A program made the translations under genes and the position numbers. A stretch of DNA of 64,000 nucleotides. It comes from JAQIBY01 sp964418565. Lineage in GTDB: Bacteria > Bacteroidota > Bacteroidia > Bacteroidales > ML635J-15. This document shows positions 56,255 through 64,000 of the stretch, in pieces. How positions within the stretch are numbered: the first letter of the stretch is position 1; each line of letters opens with the position of its first letter. Location: assembly GCA_964418565.1 (NCBI GenBank), contig CAYQMB010000001.1, positions 1 to 64,000 on the forward strand, in the 5' to 3' direction. The notes below the pieces were generated by a model. The model was not told the origin of the DNA and did no database searches. It was given only the letters and a program-made list of their open reading frames with translations.

Positions 56255-56458
56255 ATGGTACAATTAGCAGCAATAGGTGCCGGTATTGCAGTGATAGGAG
56301 CTGCAATCGGTATCGGAAGAATTGGCGGCCAGGCAATGGATGCCATTGCACGTCAGCCAGAAGCAGCAGGCAAAATCCAGACAGCTATGATTATTTCAGC
56401 TGCCCTGATTGAGGGTGTTTCCCTCTTCGCTGTCGTAGTATCTTTGCTTGTCGCGTAA
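56255..56458 (+). CDS. atpE: ATP synthase Fo subunit c
   Basis: 67 residues, two transmembrane helices with the conserved polar loop ARQPEA (32-37). The ion-binding carboxylate is E53 in ALIEGVS. The next residue is Gly, and the helix 1 Gln of sodium-type rings is not present in the aligned place, so proton coupling is likely. It lies between atpB and atpF and is followed by a strong hairpin. Confidence 0.95.
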   Translation: MVQLAAIGAGIAVIGAAIGIGRIGGQAMDAIARQPEAAGKIQTAMIISAALIEGVSLFAVVVSLLVA

Positions 56459-56466
56459 GTTTTTTT

Positions 56467-56499
56467 ATGTTTTCCGCAGCGGTTGGCTGCGGAAAACAT
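56467..56499 (+). promoter_or_regulatory. Perfect 14-bp hairpin between atpE and atpF
   Basis: ATGTTTTCCGCAGC and GCTGCGGAAAACAT pair perfectly around GGTTG. It begins nine bases after the atpE stop. No T tract follows, so it is not a standard terminator. It likely stabilises the upstream atpE message, marks a processing site, or reduces downstream expression. Confidence 0.8.
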
Positions 56500-56524
56500 G
56501 TTTAACATTAAAAATACGCAAATT

Positions 56525-57019
56525 ATGGATCTCATTACTCCAGGATTAGGATTGATCGTTTGGACAACGCTTGTCTTTTTGATTCTTCTTGTCGTGCTCG
56601 GAAAATTCGCATGGAAGCCAATCAACCAGGCCATCAACAAACGGAACGAATCCATTGATAAAGCCCTGAATCAGGCTGAAAAAGCCCGTGAGGATATTAA
56701 AAACCTGAAATCTGAACAGGACAAAATCATCAATGATGCTAAGCAAGAGCGTGATGGCATTCTTAAAGAAGCCAAAGACATGCGCGAAGAAATGGTTGCC
56801 AAAGCTAAGGAAGAAACCAACTTGATGGTGGATAAAATGAAAGCTGAAGCCAGGCATGATATTGACAATCAAAAACAACAGGCTCTTGGTGAAATTAAAG
56901 ATCAGATGGCCGACTTGTCAATATCAATCGCTGAGCATTTGTTGAAAGAAGAACTCAAGGATAAGAAAAAACAAAACACATTGGTTGAACAGCTCCTTGA
57001 CGATGTAAAACTAAATTAA
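56525..57019 (+). CDS. atpF: ATP synthase Fo subunit b
   Basis: 164 residues. A single N-terminal membrane helix (IVWTTLVFLILLVVLGKFAW) is followed by a long charged coiled coil, the peripheral stalk. The start at 56525 (MDLITPGLGL) is the usual Bacteroidota start. In-frame codons further upstream (TTG 56483, ATG 56498) lie in the hairpin and would add an unusual leader. The atpH start follows 13 bases downstream. Confidence 0.94.
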   Translation: MDLITPGLGLIVWTTLVFLILLVVLGKFAWKPINQAINKRNESIDKALNQAEKAREDIKNLKSEQDKIINDAKQERDGILKEAKDMREEMVAKAKEETNLMVDKMKAEARHDIDNQKQQALGEIKDQMADLSISIAEHLLKEELKDKKKQNTLVEQLLDDVKLN

Positions 57020-57032
57020 CTGCAGTGAAATT

Positions 57033-57581
57033 ATGGATCAGAGCCGAATAGCTGTCAGATATGCACGCGCTGCCTTTGAACTTGCACAGGAGCAGAACAA
57101 ACTCGATGTGCTGGTTGAAGATATGCGTCACCTGAATAAGCTGTTCAGTGATAACAGCGACCTGCTTCAGTTCTTTGACAATCCTGTAATTAAAAAATCA
57201 GAGAAGCTGAAAACAGTTAATAAGCTGTTCACTGACAATTTGAACGATTTCAGTGTGAATTTCATCCGGCTGATTGTTCAACACCACAGGGAAAAACAAA
57301 TACAGGCAATATGCCGCCGTATTGACAGCCTCTATAAAACGCATAAAGGCATTCAGTCACTTGAAATTCGCTCTGCAGACAAACTGGATGACAAAAGCAG
57401 GAAAAAACTTTCTGAAAGCGTTAAATCCGCACTGGGAGCAAAAGAAATCGAACTCAAAGAAACCGTGGACAATGAACTTATCGGAGGCTTTGTCCTTCGC
57501 ACGGATGATTTACAATACGACGCCAGCATAAAAACACAGCTGGATAAATTAAAACGACATTTTAAAGAAACATTACTTTGA
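57033..57581 (+). CDS. atpH: ATP synthase F1 subunit delta
   Basis: 182 residues; links the peripheral stalk to the top of F1. The helical N-terminal domain starts RIAVRYARAAFELAQE. The C-terminal segment ending NELIGGFVLRTDDLQYDASIKTQL carries the family signature. The atpA start follows 17 bases downstream. Confidence 0.95.
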   Translation: MDQSRIAVRYARAAFELAQEQNKLDVLVEDMRHLNKLFSDNSDLLQFFDNPVIKKSEKLKTVNKLFTDNLNDFSVNFIRLIVQHHREKQIQAICRRIDSLYKTHKGIQSLEIRSADKLDDKSRKKLSESVKSALGAKEIELKETVDNELIGGFVLRTDDLQYDASIKTQLDKLKRHFKETLL

Positions 57582-57598
57582 TTAAATCACGTTAAGAT

Positions 57599-59179
57599 AT
57601 GGCTCAGATTAACCCGGCAGAAGTATCAAAAATTTTGAAACAGCAACTCAGCGGACATGATGTTGACGCTGAACTGCAAGAAGTTGGAACCGTCCTGGAA
57701 GTTGGAGACGGCATTGCCCGACTGTATGGCTTAACCAAAGTACAGGCAAACGAACTGATTGAATTTGAAAACGGCGTGAAGGGCATCGTGCTTAATATTG
57801 AAGAAGACAATATCGGTGTTGTGTTGCTCGGTCCTTCTGAAGGCATTAAGGAAGGCGATTCAGCAAAACGCACCAAACGCATTTCTTCTATCAAAGTGGG
57901 TGAAAACATGATGGGCCGCGTTGTCAACACCCTTGGTGAACCCATCGACGGTAAAGGCCCGATTAAAGGAGAATCCTTTGACATGCCGCTTGAGCGTAAA
58001 GCTCCGGGGGTAATTTACAGACAGCCCGTGAATGAACCGCTGCAAACCGGTATAAAAGCCATTGACGCTATGACACCGATTGGCCGTGGCCAGCGAGAGC
58101 TCATCATTGGCGATCGCCAGACCGGTAAAACAGCCATTACCATTGATACCATCATCAATCAACGTGAAAATTACGAAAACGGCGAACCGGTATTCTGCAT
58201 ATACGTTGCTATCGGCCAGAAAGGCTCAACAGTAGCCAGCATTGCAGCTACGCTTGAAGAACATGGTGCTATGGATTACACATGTATCGTAGCAGCCAAC
58301 GCTTCTGACCCTGCAGCGCTGCAGTATTATGCCCCGTATGCAGGTGCCGCTATTGGTGAATATTACCGTGATACAGGCCGTTCTGCCCTTATCGTTTATG
58401 ATGATTTATCAAAGCAGGCTGTTTCATACCGTGAGGTATCGCTTCTGCTCAGGCGCCCGCCCGGCCGCGAAGCTTATCCGGGAGATGTATTCTACCTGCA
58501 CTCCCGTTTGCTCGAAAGAGCCTCCAAGATCATTGAATCAGACGATATAGCCAAACAAATGAATGATGTCCCCGAACCCTTAAAAGACAAAGTAAAAGGT
58601 GGCGGTTCGCTGACAGCATTACCCATCATTGAAACCCAGGCAGGCGATGTTTCTGCTTACATTCCCACCAACGTTATTTCCATTACGGATGGCCAGATTT
58701 TCCTGGATTCTGACTTGTTCAACTCCGGTGTCAGGCCTGCAATTAACGTTGGTATATCTGTATCACGTGTAGGTGGTAACGCTCAGGTGAAAGCGATGAA
58801 AAAGGTTGCCAGCCCGCTGAAAACGGCACAGGCACAATTCCGTGAACTTGAGGCTTTTGCAAAATTCGGTTCTGATCTTGATAAAGCCACCCTCGCAACC
58901 ATTGATGCTGGTCGCAAAAACGTTCAGATACTGAAGCAACCTCAGTATTCCCCAATGAAAGTGGCTGATCAGATTGCCATTATTTTTGCAGGTGTAAATA
59001 AAATGCTCAGAAATGTTCCGGAAGACAAGGTTAAAGATTTTGAAGAAGCCTTCCTGGAACACATGAACATGAAGCATAAAGATGTACTCAAGCAATTAGC
59101 AGAAGGGAAATACACAGATGAAATCAAAGAAACCCTGACTACCGTTGCTAAGGATATACGGACACAATTTGAAAAATAA
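57599..59179 (+). CDS. atpA: ATP synthase F1 subunit alpha
   Basis: 526 residues. The P-loop GDRQTGKT is at 171-178; the signature PAINVGISVSRVGG is present near residue 380. Length is within the normal range for the non-catalytic nucleotide-binding subunit. The atpG start follows six bases downstream. Confidence 0.97.
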   Translation: MAQINPAEVSKILKQQLSGHDVDAELQEVGTVLEVGDGIARLYGLTKVQANELIEFENGVKGIVLNIEEDNIGVVLLGPSEGIKEGDSAKRTKRISSIKVGENMMGRVVNTLGEPIDGKGPIKGESFDMPLERKAPGVIYRQPVNEPLQTGIKAIDAMTPIGRGQRELIIGDRQTGKTAITIDTIINQRENYENGEPVFCIYVAIGQKGSTVASIAATLEEHGAMDYTCIVAANASDPAALQYYAPYAGAAIGEYYRDTGRSALIVYDDLSKQAVSYREVSLLLRRPPGREAYPGDVFYLHSRLLERASKIIESDDIAKQMNDVPEPLKDKVKGGGSLTALPIIETQAGDVSAYIPTNVISITDGQIFLDSDLFNSGVRPAINVGISVSRVGGNAQVKAMKKVASPLKTAQAQFRELEAFAKFGSDLDKATLATIDAGRKNVQILKQPQYSPMKVADQIAIIFAGVNKMLRNVPEDKVKDFEEAFLEHMNMKHKDVLKQLAEGKYTDEIKETLTTVAKDIRTQFEK

Positions 59180-59185
59180 TTTTGA

Positions 59186-60046
59186 ATGGCCAATTTAAAA
59201 GAAATACGAAGTCGAATCAGCTCCGTAAAATCAACGCGGCAAATTACCAGTGCCATGAAAATGGTATCGGCAGCCAAATTGCGGAAGGCTCAGAATCGTA
59301 TTGAGCAGCTCAGGCCATACGCTGATCAACTAAAGCATATATTGTCTTATGTCGGTCAGAGCATGGCTGAAGACAAAGATTTTGTCTATTCCCGTCAACG
59401 CCCGGTAAAAAATGTCATGATTGTCATGATATCTTCAAACAAAGGCCTATGCGGGAGCTTTAATGCTAATGTTGTAAAGCGCACCATTAGTGAAATTCAG
59501 GATAGCTATCAGGATGCCAATGTTGATATTTTTGCTATTGGCAGCAAAGCTGCCGAGATATCAAAAAAACATAACTTTAACATTGTCAAAAAAGAAACTG
59601 AGATTTTTGATGAACTCAGCTTTGAAACGGCATCAGAAATTGCCGGTAACCTGATGCGGGATTTTGTCAATGAAAAATACGATAAAATTATCTGTATTTA
59701 CAACAGCTTCGTTAATGCAGCAGCACAACGCTTAAAGGCTGAGCAGTTTTTACCTGTCGAAATTTCAGAAGAGGAGAAAGAAAGCTCAAATTATATTTTT
59801 GAGCCGGACAAGAGCACGATAACCCGGGATTTAATTCCCCGGTCGCTTAAAACGCAGTTTTTCAAAGCCTTGCTTGACTCCAATGCATCCGAACACGGGG
59901 CACGCATGACATCCATGCAGCAGGCAACAGACAATGCCACGGATCTGCTTGAAGATATCACCCTGCAATACAACAAGGCCCGTCAATCAGCAATTACCAA
60001 TGAGATTCTGGAAATTGTCAGTGGTGCCAATGCATTAAAAGGTTAA
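59186..60046 (+). CDS. atpG: ATP synthase F1 subunit gamma
   Basis: 286 residues, the central rotor shaft. The N-terminal coiled helix LKEIRSRISSVKSTRQITSAMKMVSAAKL and the C-terminal helix ASEHGARMTSMQQATDNA match the family. It is the last gene of the operon: the terminator follows within 60 bases, and neither atpD nor atpC is present. Confidence 0.96.
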   Translation: MANLKEIRSRISSVKSTRQITSAMKMVSAAKLRKAQNRIEQLRPYADQLKHILSYVGQSMAEDKDFVYSRQRPVKNVMIVMISSNKGLCGSFNANVVKRTISEIQDSYQDANVDIFAIGSKAAEISKKHNFNIVKKETEIFDELSFETASEIAGNLMRDFVNEKYDKIICIYNSFVNAAAQRLKAEQFLPVEISEEEKESSNYIFEPDKSTITRDLIPRSLKTQFFKALLDSNASEHGARMTSMQQATDNATDLLEDITLQYNKARQSAITNEILEIVSGANALKG

Positions 60047-60067
60047 TAAGATTTGTTTTAATACATG

Positions 60068-60099
60068 GCCGTTGCGGAAAACTGCAGCGGCTTTTTTTT
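60068..60099 (+). terminator. Rho-independent terminator of the ATP synthase operon
   Basis: GCCGTTGC pairs with GCAGCGGC (one G-T pair) around an 8-base loop, followed by T8. The stop codon of the opposing phosphate transporter gene lies at the end of the T tract. Confidence 0.88.
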
Positions 60100-61780
60100 A
60101 GTCGGTAAGAGCCTGCGAAACATTGATAATGTGATCACCAATATTTTCAGACACAGAAACCATATCCAGAAACAACACACCCGCCTGATATCGGTATTCT
60201 TTCTTTTTGACATCATCAATGGTTGAATCTTTCAACGAATTTCTGCAATCGTTAATATTGTTTTCAAGATCATATGCCAGATTCATATCCACTCTTTTTC
60301 CTTCCAGCCCTGCATGCAGGTTTTTCTGCATATGATCAAATGCCGCATCAACACGATTGAATATGTCACTAATCTGATCCCGCAGTTCCGGGGTAAACCA
60401 CACCCGGTTTTCTGATTTTCGTTTCAGGATGCGGCCAAGGTTATAACAGTTATCAGCAATGCTTTCAATATTATCACTGATTTTAAGCATGGAGCGGATT
60501 TTCCGGCTTGCGCTGATGGACAAATCGGTTTCAGATAGCTGACTCAGATAGTTTGCAATTTCAGCCTCATTCTCATCCATCTGGTTTTCCATAATCTCCA
60601 GCTCTTCAAAAAGATTTTGAATCTTTGTCGGGTTCGTTTCCTTAAACATGTGCCCAACAAGCCGATACATATCATAAGCCTGGTCAGTATAATTGTTGAC
60701 TTCTTTGCGCACCTGAAGCATTGACATCTCCGAGGTAGAAAGTAAACCAGTGGTAATAAATTTCAGACCGGATTTTCTGCCTTTTCTTTCAGGAAATATG
60801 TTGTCGATTATTCTGACATAGGCTTTGATAAACCAAACCATAATCAGCACATTAATACCATTAAACAATGTATGAAAAACAGAAAGTCCAATCGGCACCA
60901 CCAATATGTCCGTTGCAGGTGAACTCCCCTGAAGATGGGTTGCAATCCAGTCGCTGGCATCTACCAGGGATGAAAAGAATACACTGACAATAACAGCCCC
61001 CATAAGGTTAAAGACAAAATGAGCAAGTGCAGCCTTTCTGGCCTGAATATTTGCAACCAGGGCAGCTACATTTGCAGTAACCGTAGTGCCGATATTGCTT
61101 CCGATAATCATAGCGGCTCCCATCTCAAAACCAATCCAGCCATTGCCACACATAACAAGGATCAGAGCCAGCACTGCACTTGACGACTGTACAATAAGTG
61201 TAACAACAAGACCGGCAATGATAAACAACCACAGGTTGGCCAGGCCACTACCGGTATATTGCTTAAGAAATGCAAGCACTTCCGGATTGTTATGAATATC
61301 GGGGATGGCAATTTTTAAAAAATCCAGACCAAGAAATAGCAGAGAAAAACCAAAAAGTACTTCTCCCCATGAACGTAGGTTTTTTCGCCGCGAAAACAAT
61401 AAGGGAAAACTTACGGCAATAAGAGGCAGGCACAAGCTTCCAATTTCAATTTTAAAACCCAGAAGGGTAATTATCCATGTGGTAATGGTCGTTCCGATAT
61501 TAGCTCCCAGAATAAGGGATATGCTCTCAGTAAGACTAAGCAAGCCCGCATTCACAAAGGAGATAAACATAACCGTACTGGCTGAGGAAGACTGAATAAC
61601 TGCAGTAATCAACAATCCCGATAAAATGCCGGTGAAATAGTTCTTAGTCATCTTGCGCAAAACACGACGCAAGCGCTCACCCGCAACTTTCTGCATGGCT
61701 TCACTAAGCAGACGCATGCCATACAGGAAAATCACAATGGCTCCCAGCATTTTCAATATGTGCAACAAACCAAAATCCAT
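60098..61780 (-). CDS. Na/Pi-cotransporter with C-terminal PhoU-like domain
   Basis: 560 residues. Two membrane repeats each hold the QSSSA motif of the SLC34-type Na+/phosphate family: TAVIQSSSASTVMF and TLIVQSSSAVLALIL, each followed by GANIGTT or GSNIGTT. From about residue 350 a cytoplasmic helical part resembles PhoU. The start at 61780 (MDFGLLHILKMLG) is preferred because an 18-codon upstream extension has no family counterpart. It is divergent from a second phosphate transporter at 61948; the region between has palindromes. Confidence 0.92.
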   Translation of the reverse strand: MDFGLLHILKMLGAIVIFLYGMRLLSEAMQKVAGERLRRVLRKMTKNYFTGILSGLLITAVIQSSSASTVMFISFVNAGLLSLTESISLILGANIGTTITTWIITLLGFKIEIGSLCLPLIAVSFPLLFSRRKNLRSWGEVLFGFSLLFLGLDFLKIAIPDIHNNPEVLAFLKQYTGSGLANLWLFIIAGLVVTLIVQSSSAVLALILVMCGNGWIGFEMGAAMIIGSNIGTTVTANVAALVANIQARKAALAHFVFNLMGAVIVSVFFSSLVDASDWIATHLQGSSPATDILVVPIGLSVFHTLFNGINVLIMVWFIKAYVRIIDNIFPERKGRKSGLKFITTGLLSTSEMSMLQVRKEVNNYTDQAYDMYRLVGHMFKETNPTKIQNLFEELEIMENQMDENEAEIANYLSQLSETDLSISASRKIRSMLKISDNIESIADNCYNLGRILKRKSENRVWFTPELRDQISDIFNRVDAAFDHMQKNLHAGLEGKRVDMNLAYDLENNINDCRNSLKDSTIDDVKKKEYRYQAGVLFLDMVSVSENIGDHIINVSQALTD

Positions 61781-61880
61781 ACTCGTCCGGATGACTTGCA
61801 ATGATACACAAGTTGTTGCTGATAAAACATACATTCAGGTTAAGAAAATGTAAAGTCGCATAAATGAAACAACGCCAGAA

Positions 61881-61896
61881 TTAACGTTAAGTTAAC
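61881..61896. repeat. Palindromic sites between two phosphate transporter genes
   Basis: TTAACGTTAA is a perfect 10-bp palindrome and GTTAAC a 6-bp palindrome directly after it. A further GGTTAAG occurs at 61838. They lie just upstream of the + strand promoter, as an operator would. Confidence 0.45.
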
Positions 61897-61917
61897 ACAT
61901 CGCGTTATCTATAATTT

Positions 61918-61925
61918 TAAGTTTG
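61918..61925 (+). promoter_or_regulatory. Putative promoter -7 element (TAAGTTTG)
   Basis: Exact TAnnTTTG match, 22 bases before the ATG at 61948, right after the palindromes. Confidence 0.5.
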
Positions 61926-61947
61926 CTACACAACATAAACGATAGCA

Positions 61948-64000
61948 ATGGATATTTTTCTGATTATTGTAATTGTGCTTTTTGCCCTGGCTATCACCGA
62001 CCTGGTGGTAGGTGTCAGCAACGATGCTGTTAACTTTCTCAACTCAGCAATTGGAGCACGTGCAGCCCGTTTTAGAAATCTGATGATTATTACTACCATC
62101 GGAATTATCCTGGGAGCAATTTTGTCCGGAGGCATGATGGAAGTTGCACGAAAAGGGATTTTTCATCCTGAAAATTTCTTTTTTGATGAGATCATGATCA
62201 TGTTTCTGGCCGTGATGCTAACCGACATCATATTGCTGGATACATTCAACTCACTAGGTTTACCTACATCAACCACAGTATCCATTGTCTTTGAATTACT
62301 TGGTGCCGCGGTGGGCATGTCAATCATCAAAATTTCAGGCAATCCGGATTCCCTGTCAATGGGGGAATACATTAATACGGACAAAGCCCTGGCCATCATT
62401 ATGGGGATTTTGCTGTCCGTGTTTATTGCATTTAGTGTTGGTGCGTTAATTCAATACCTTTCACGGCTCTTGTTTTCATTCAATTTTGAAAAACGCATGA
62501 AGTATTTTGGTGGGGTTTTTGGTGGATTGGCCATTACCGCCATTACCTATTTCATGCTCATCAAAGGGGTAAAAAACGCACCCTTTATGACTGATGAACT
62601 AAAGCACAGCATTACTTCCAATTCCATGCTCATCATAGGCATAAGCTTTGTTTTCTGGACTGTCCTTATGCAGATTCTGCACATGGCATTTCGCGTCAAC
62701 ATTTTGCGTGTTATTGTACTGATCGGCACCATGGCTCTGGCCATGGCCTTTGCCAGCAACGACCTGGTAAACTTCATCGGTGTACCAATTGCCGGTCTGG
62801 ATTCTTACATCAATTTCACGAATTCCGGCAATGCGGATCCTTCCGGCTTTGCCATGACAAGTTTATCAAAAGCAGTGGAGACAAAAACCTACCTGCTTAT
62901 TATCGCTGGCATCATCATGGCAATCACTCTTTGGTTTTCCCGTAAGGCGCGCTCTGTTGTGAAAACGTCCGTAGACCTTTCTCGTCAGGATGAGGGTGAT
63001 GAGCGTTTTGGCTCTTCATCTTTCGCTCGCTTTATCGTACGTGGCAGTGTAAAACTTTCCAAAGGCACGGAAAAGATTCTGCCCAAAGGGATAAAACGGC
63101 GAATGAAAAAACAGTTTAAACCCAATAAAGAACTGGAAAATCTCCCGGCAAAGGATCGCCCGGCCTTTGACATGCTCAGAGCGGCTGTAAACTTATTTGT
63201 TGCCAGTATTCTTATTTCCATCGGTACATCCCTGAAACTTCCCCTGTCAACAACATACGTTACTTTTATGGTGGCTATGGGTACATCTCTGGCTGACAAT
63301 GCCTGGGGCAGAGAAAGCGCAGTGTACCGAATCACCGGTGTATTATCCGTTATCGGAGGATGGTTTCTGACTGCCCTGAGTGCTTTCACTGTTGCTTTTG
63401 TTATGGTAACTATTCTCCATTTTGGTGGCATTATTGGCCTGATAATACTCATACTTCTGGCTGCCTTCTTTATTTACAAAACCTACATGAAGCATAAGTC
63501 CAAAGAAGCAGAACGGGCAAAAGAAGCTGATCTATACAAAGGTGAAAGAAGTTTTCTGGAAATTTGCCGCGATAATGTTTCCTTCAACATTTCAAACATG
63601 GAAATGGAATTTGAAGCCAACATGACCGGACTTATCAACAATGACAGAAAAACTCTAAAGAAAAACCTCAAGCGAATCAAGAAAACCAGCAAGGACACGA
63701 AATCCCTTAAAAACGATTTATTCAAAACCATACAAAAACTTGATCAGGAACAAATCAACACGGGAATGTATTATGTCCAGGTACTCGACTATCTTAGAGA
63801 AGCGGCTCACAGTCTGACATACATAGGTGAACCTTCACTCACCCATGTTGAGAACAAACACAAAGAGTTATCCAAGGCTCAGATCAAGGCACTGCAACGC
63901 TTGGTACAAACCTATATTCCTATTCATCAGGCGTGCAGGGAAATGATCATGAAAGGAGATTTCACAGCCGTTAATCATGTTAAAGAACAACAGGAATATT
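61948..64000 (+). CDS. PiT-family inorganic phosphate transporter (partial, runs off the window)
   Basis: At least 684 codons with no stop before the window end. The N-terminal half has the PiT signature VGVSNDAVNFLNSAIGA and the second half its inverted counterpart AMAFASNDLVNFIGVP. LGLPTSTTVSIVFELLGAAVG and LKLPLSTTYVTFMVAMG are the paired family loops. After about residue 515 a soluble, charged helical region resembling PhoU begins, still unfinished at 64000. The start ATG follows a promoter element and a divergent Na/Pi transporter gene. It is one of two phosphate importers with PhoU-like tails in this locus. Confidence 0.93.
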   Translation, partial: MDIFLIIVIVLFALAITDLVVGVSNDAVNFLNSAIGARAARFRNLMIITTIGIILGAILSGGMMEVARKGIFHPENFFFDEIMIMFLAVMLTDIILLDTFNSLGLPTSTTVSIVFELLGAAVGMSIIKISGNPDSLSMGEYINTDKALAIIMGILLSVFIAFSVGALIQYLSRLLFSFNFEKRMKYFGGVFGGLAITAITYFMLIKGVKNAPFMTDELKHSITSNSMLIIGISFVFWTVLMQILHMAFRVNILRVIVLIGTMALAMAFASNDLVNFIGVPIAGLDSYINFTNSGNADPSGFAMTSLSKAVETKTYLLIIAGIIMAITLWFSRKARSVVKTSVDLSRQDEGDERFGSSSFARFIVRGSVKLSKGTEKILPKGIKRRMKKQFKPNKELENLPAKDRPAFDMLRAAVNLFVASILISIGTSLKLPLSTTYVTFMVAMGTSLADNAWGRESAVYRITGVLSVIGGWFLTALSAFTVAFVMVTILHFGGIIGLIILILLAAFFIYKTYMKHKSKEAERAKEADLYKGERSFLEICRDNVSFNISNMEMEFEANMTGLINNDRKTLKKNLKRIKKTSKDTKSLKNDLFKTIQKLDQEQINTGMYYVQVLDYLREAAHSLTYIGEPSLTHVENKHKELSKAQIKALQRLVQTYIPIHQACREMIMKGDFTAVNHVKEQQEY

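Noticed and set aside
56483..56524. Upstream TTG or ATG starts for atpF
   Set aside because: They lie in the strong hairpin and add residues not found in related subunit b proteins.
1..64000. CRISPR array, insertion sequences, phage genes, tRNA and rRNA genes
   Set aside because: No regular direct repeats with spacers, no transposase or integrase, and no cloverleaf or rRNA sequences were seen on either strand.

Overview
The window is chromosomal DNA of a Bacteroidota bacterium, probably on the Bacteroidales/Marinilabiliales side, though rank below phylum is not certain from this sequence. The evidence is a full-length sprA (type IX secretion translocon), a secreted protein with a type IX C-terminal sorting domain, an S46 dipeptidyl-peptidase, the Bacteroidota version of the ATP synthase operon (atpZ/I-B-E-F-H-A-G without beta and epsilon), and a recurrent TAnnTTTG promoter element, twice with TTTG or TTG 19 bases upstream. 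There are no insertion sequences, phage genes, CRISPR arrays, tRNAs or rRNAs. This is core genome, densely packed, with many 1-30 bp gaps.

Layout. 1-7.6 kb: an Ig-like lipoprotein and a glycosyltransferase (+); then on the minus strand a type IX-secreted Omp28-like protein, prmC and two paralogous small lipoproteins. 7.7-13.9 kb: a sulfate activation operon (SLC13 permease, cysQ, cysC, cysD, cysN). The CysN protein carries an extra, apparently dead APS-kinase domain. 13.9-22.2 kb: a secreted protein of unknown function, rlmN, an S46 peptidase, gltX and a succinate-semialdehyde dehydrogenase. 22.2-27.8 kb: a 1155-residue SprA-like outer-membrane protein, divergent from a small beta-barrel protein and waaA. 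28.2-40.2 kb: a B12-dependent ribonucleotide reductase, then ruvA-sprA-gcvH-ispD. 40.2-44.7 kb: heptose kinase, hemW, a sugar permease and a ROK kinase. 44.9-50.5 kb: an NtrC-type regulator without a DNA-binding domain, an aspartase-family lyase and three genes of the Wbp diacetamido-uronic acid pathway. 50.7-54 kb (minus): metK, lpxK and a purine nucleoside phosphorylase. 54-60 kb: bactofilin plus the ATP synthase operon. 60-64 kb: two divergent phosphate transporters; the second runs off the window end.

How the parts connect. Several genes serve the cell envelope: lpxK (lipid A), waaA (Kdo), the heptose kinase, Wbp sugars, SprA and its relative, and the surface proteins. In Porphyromonas the Wbp pathway supplies the sugar that anchors type IX cargo, so the Wbp genes, sprA and the CTD protein plausibly belong to one secretion-and-anchoring process. 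The least explained signals are non-coding: a run of three hairpins after the wbpA-like gene (50481-50581), a 17-bp-stem hairpin just before ispD (39421-39491), a 14-bp-stem hairpin between atpE and atpF, and a 390-bp leader in front of nrdJ.
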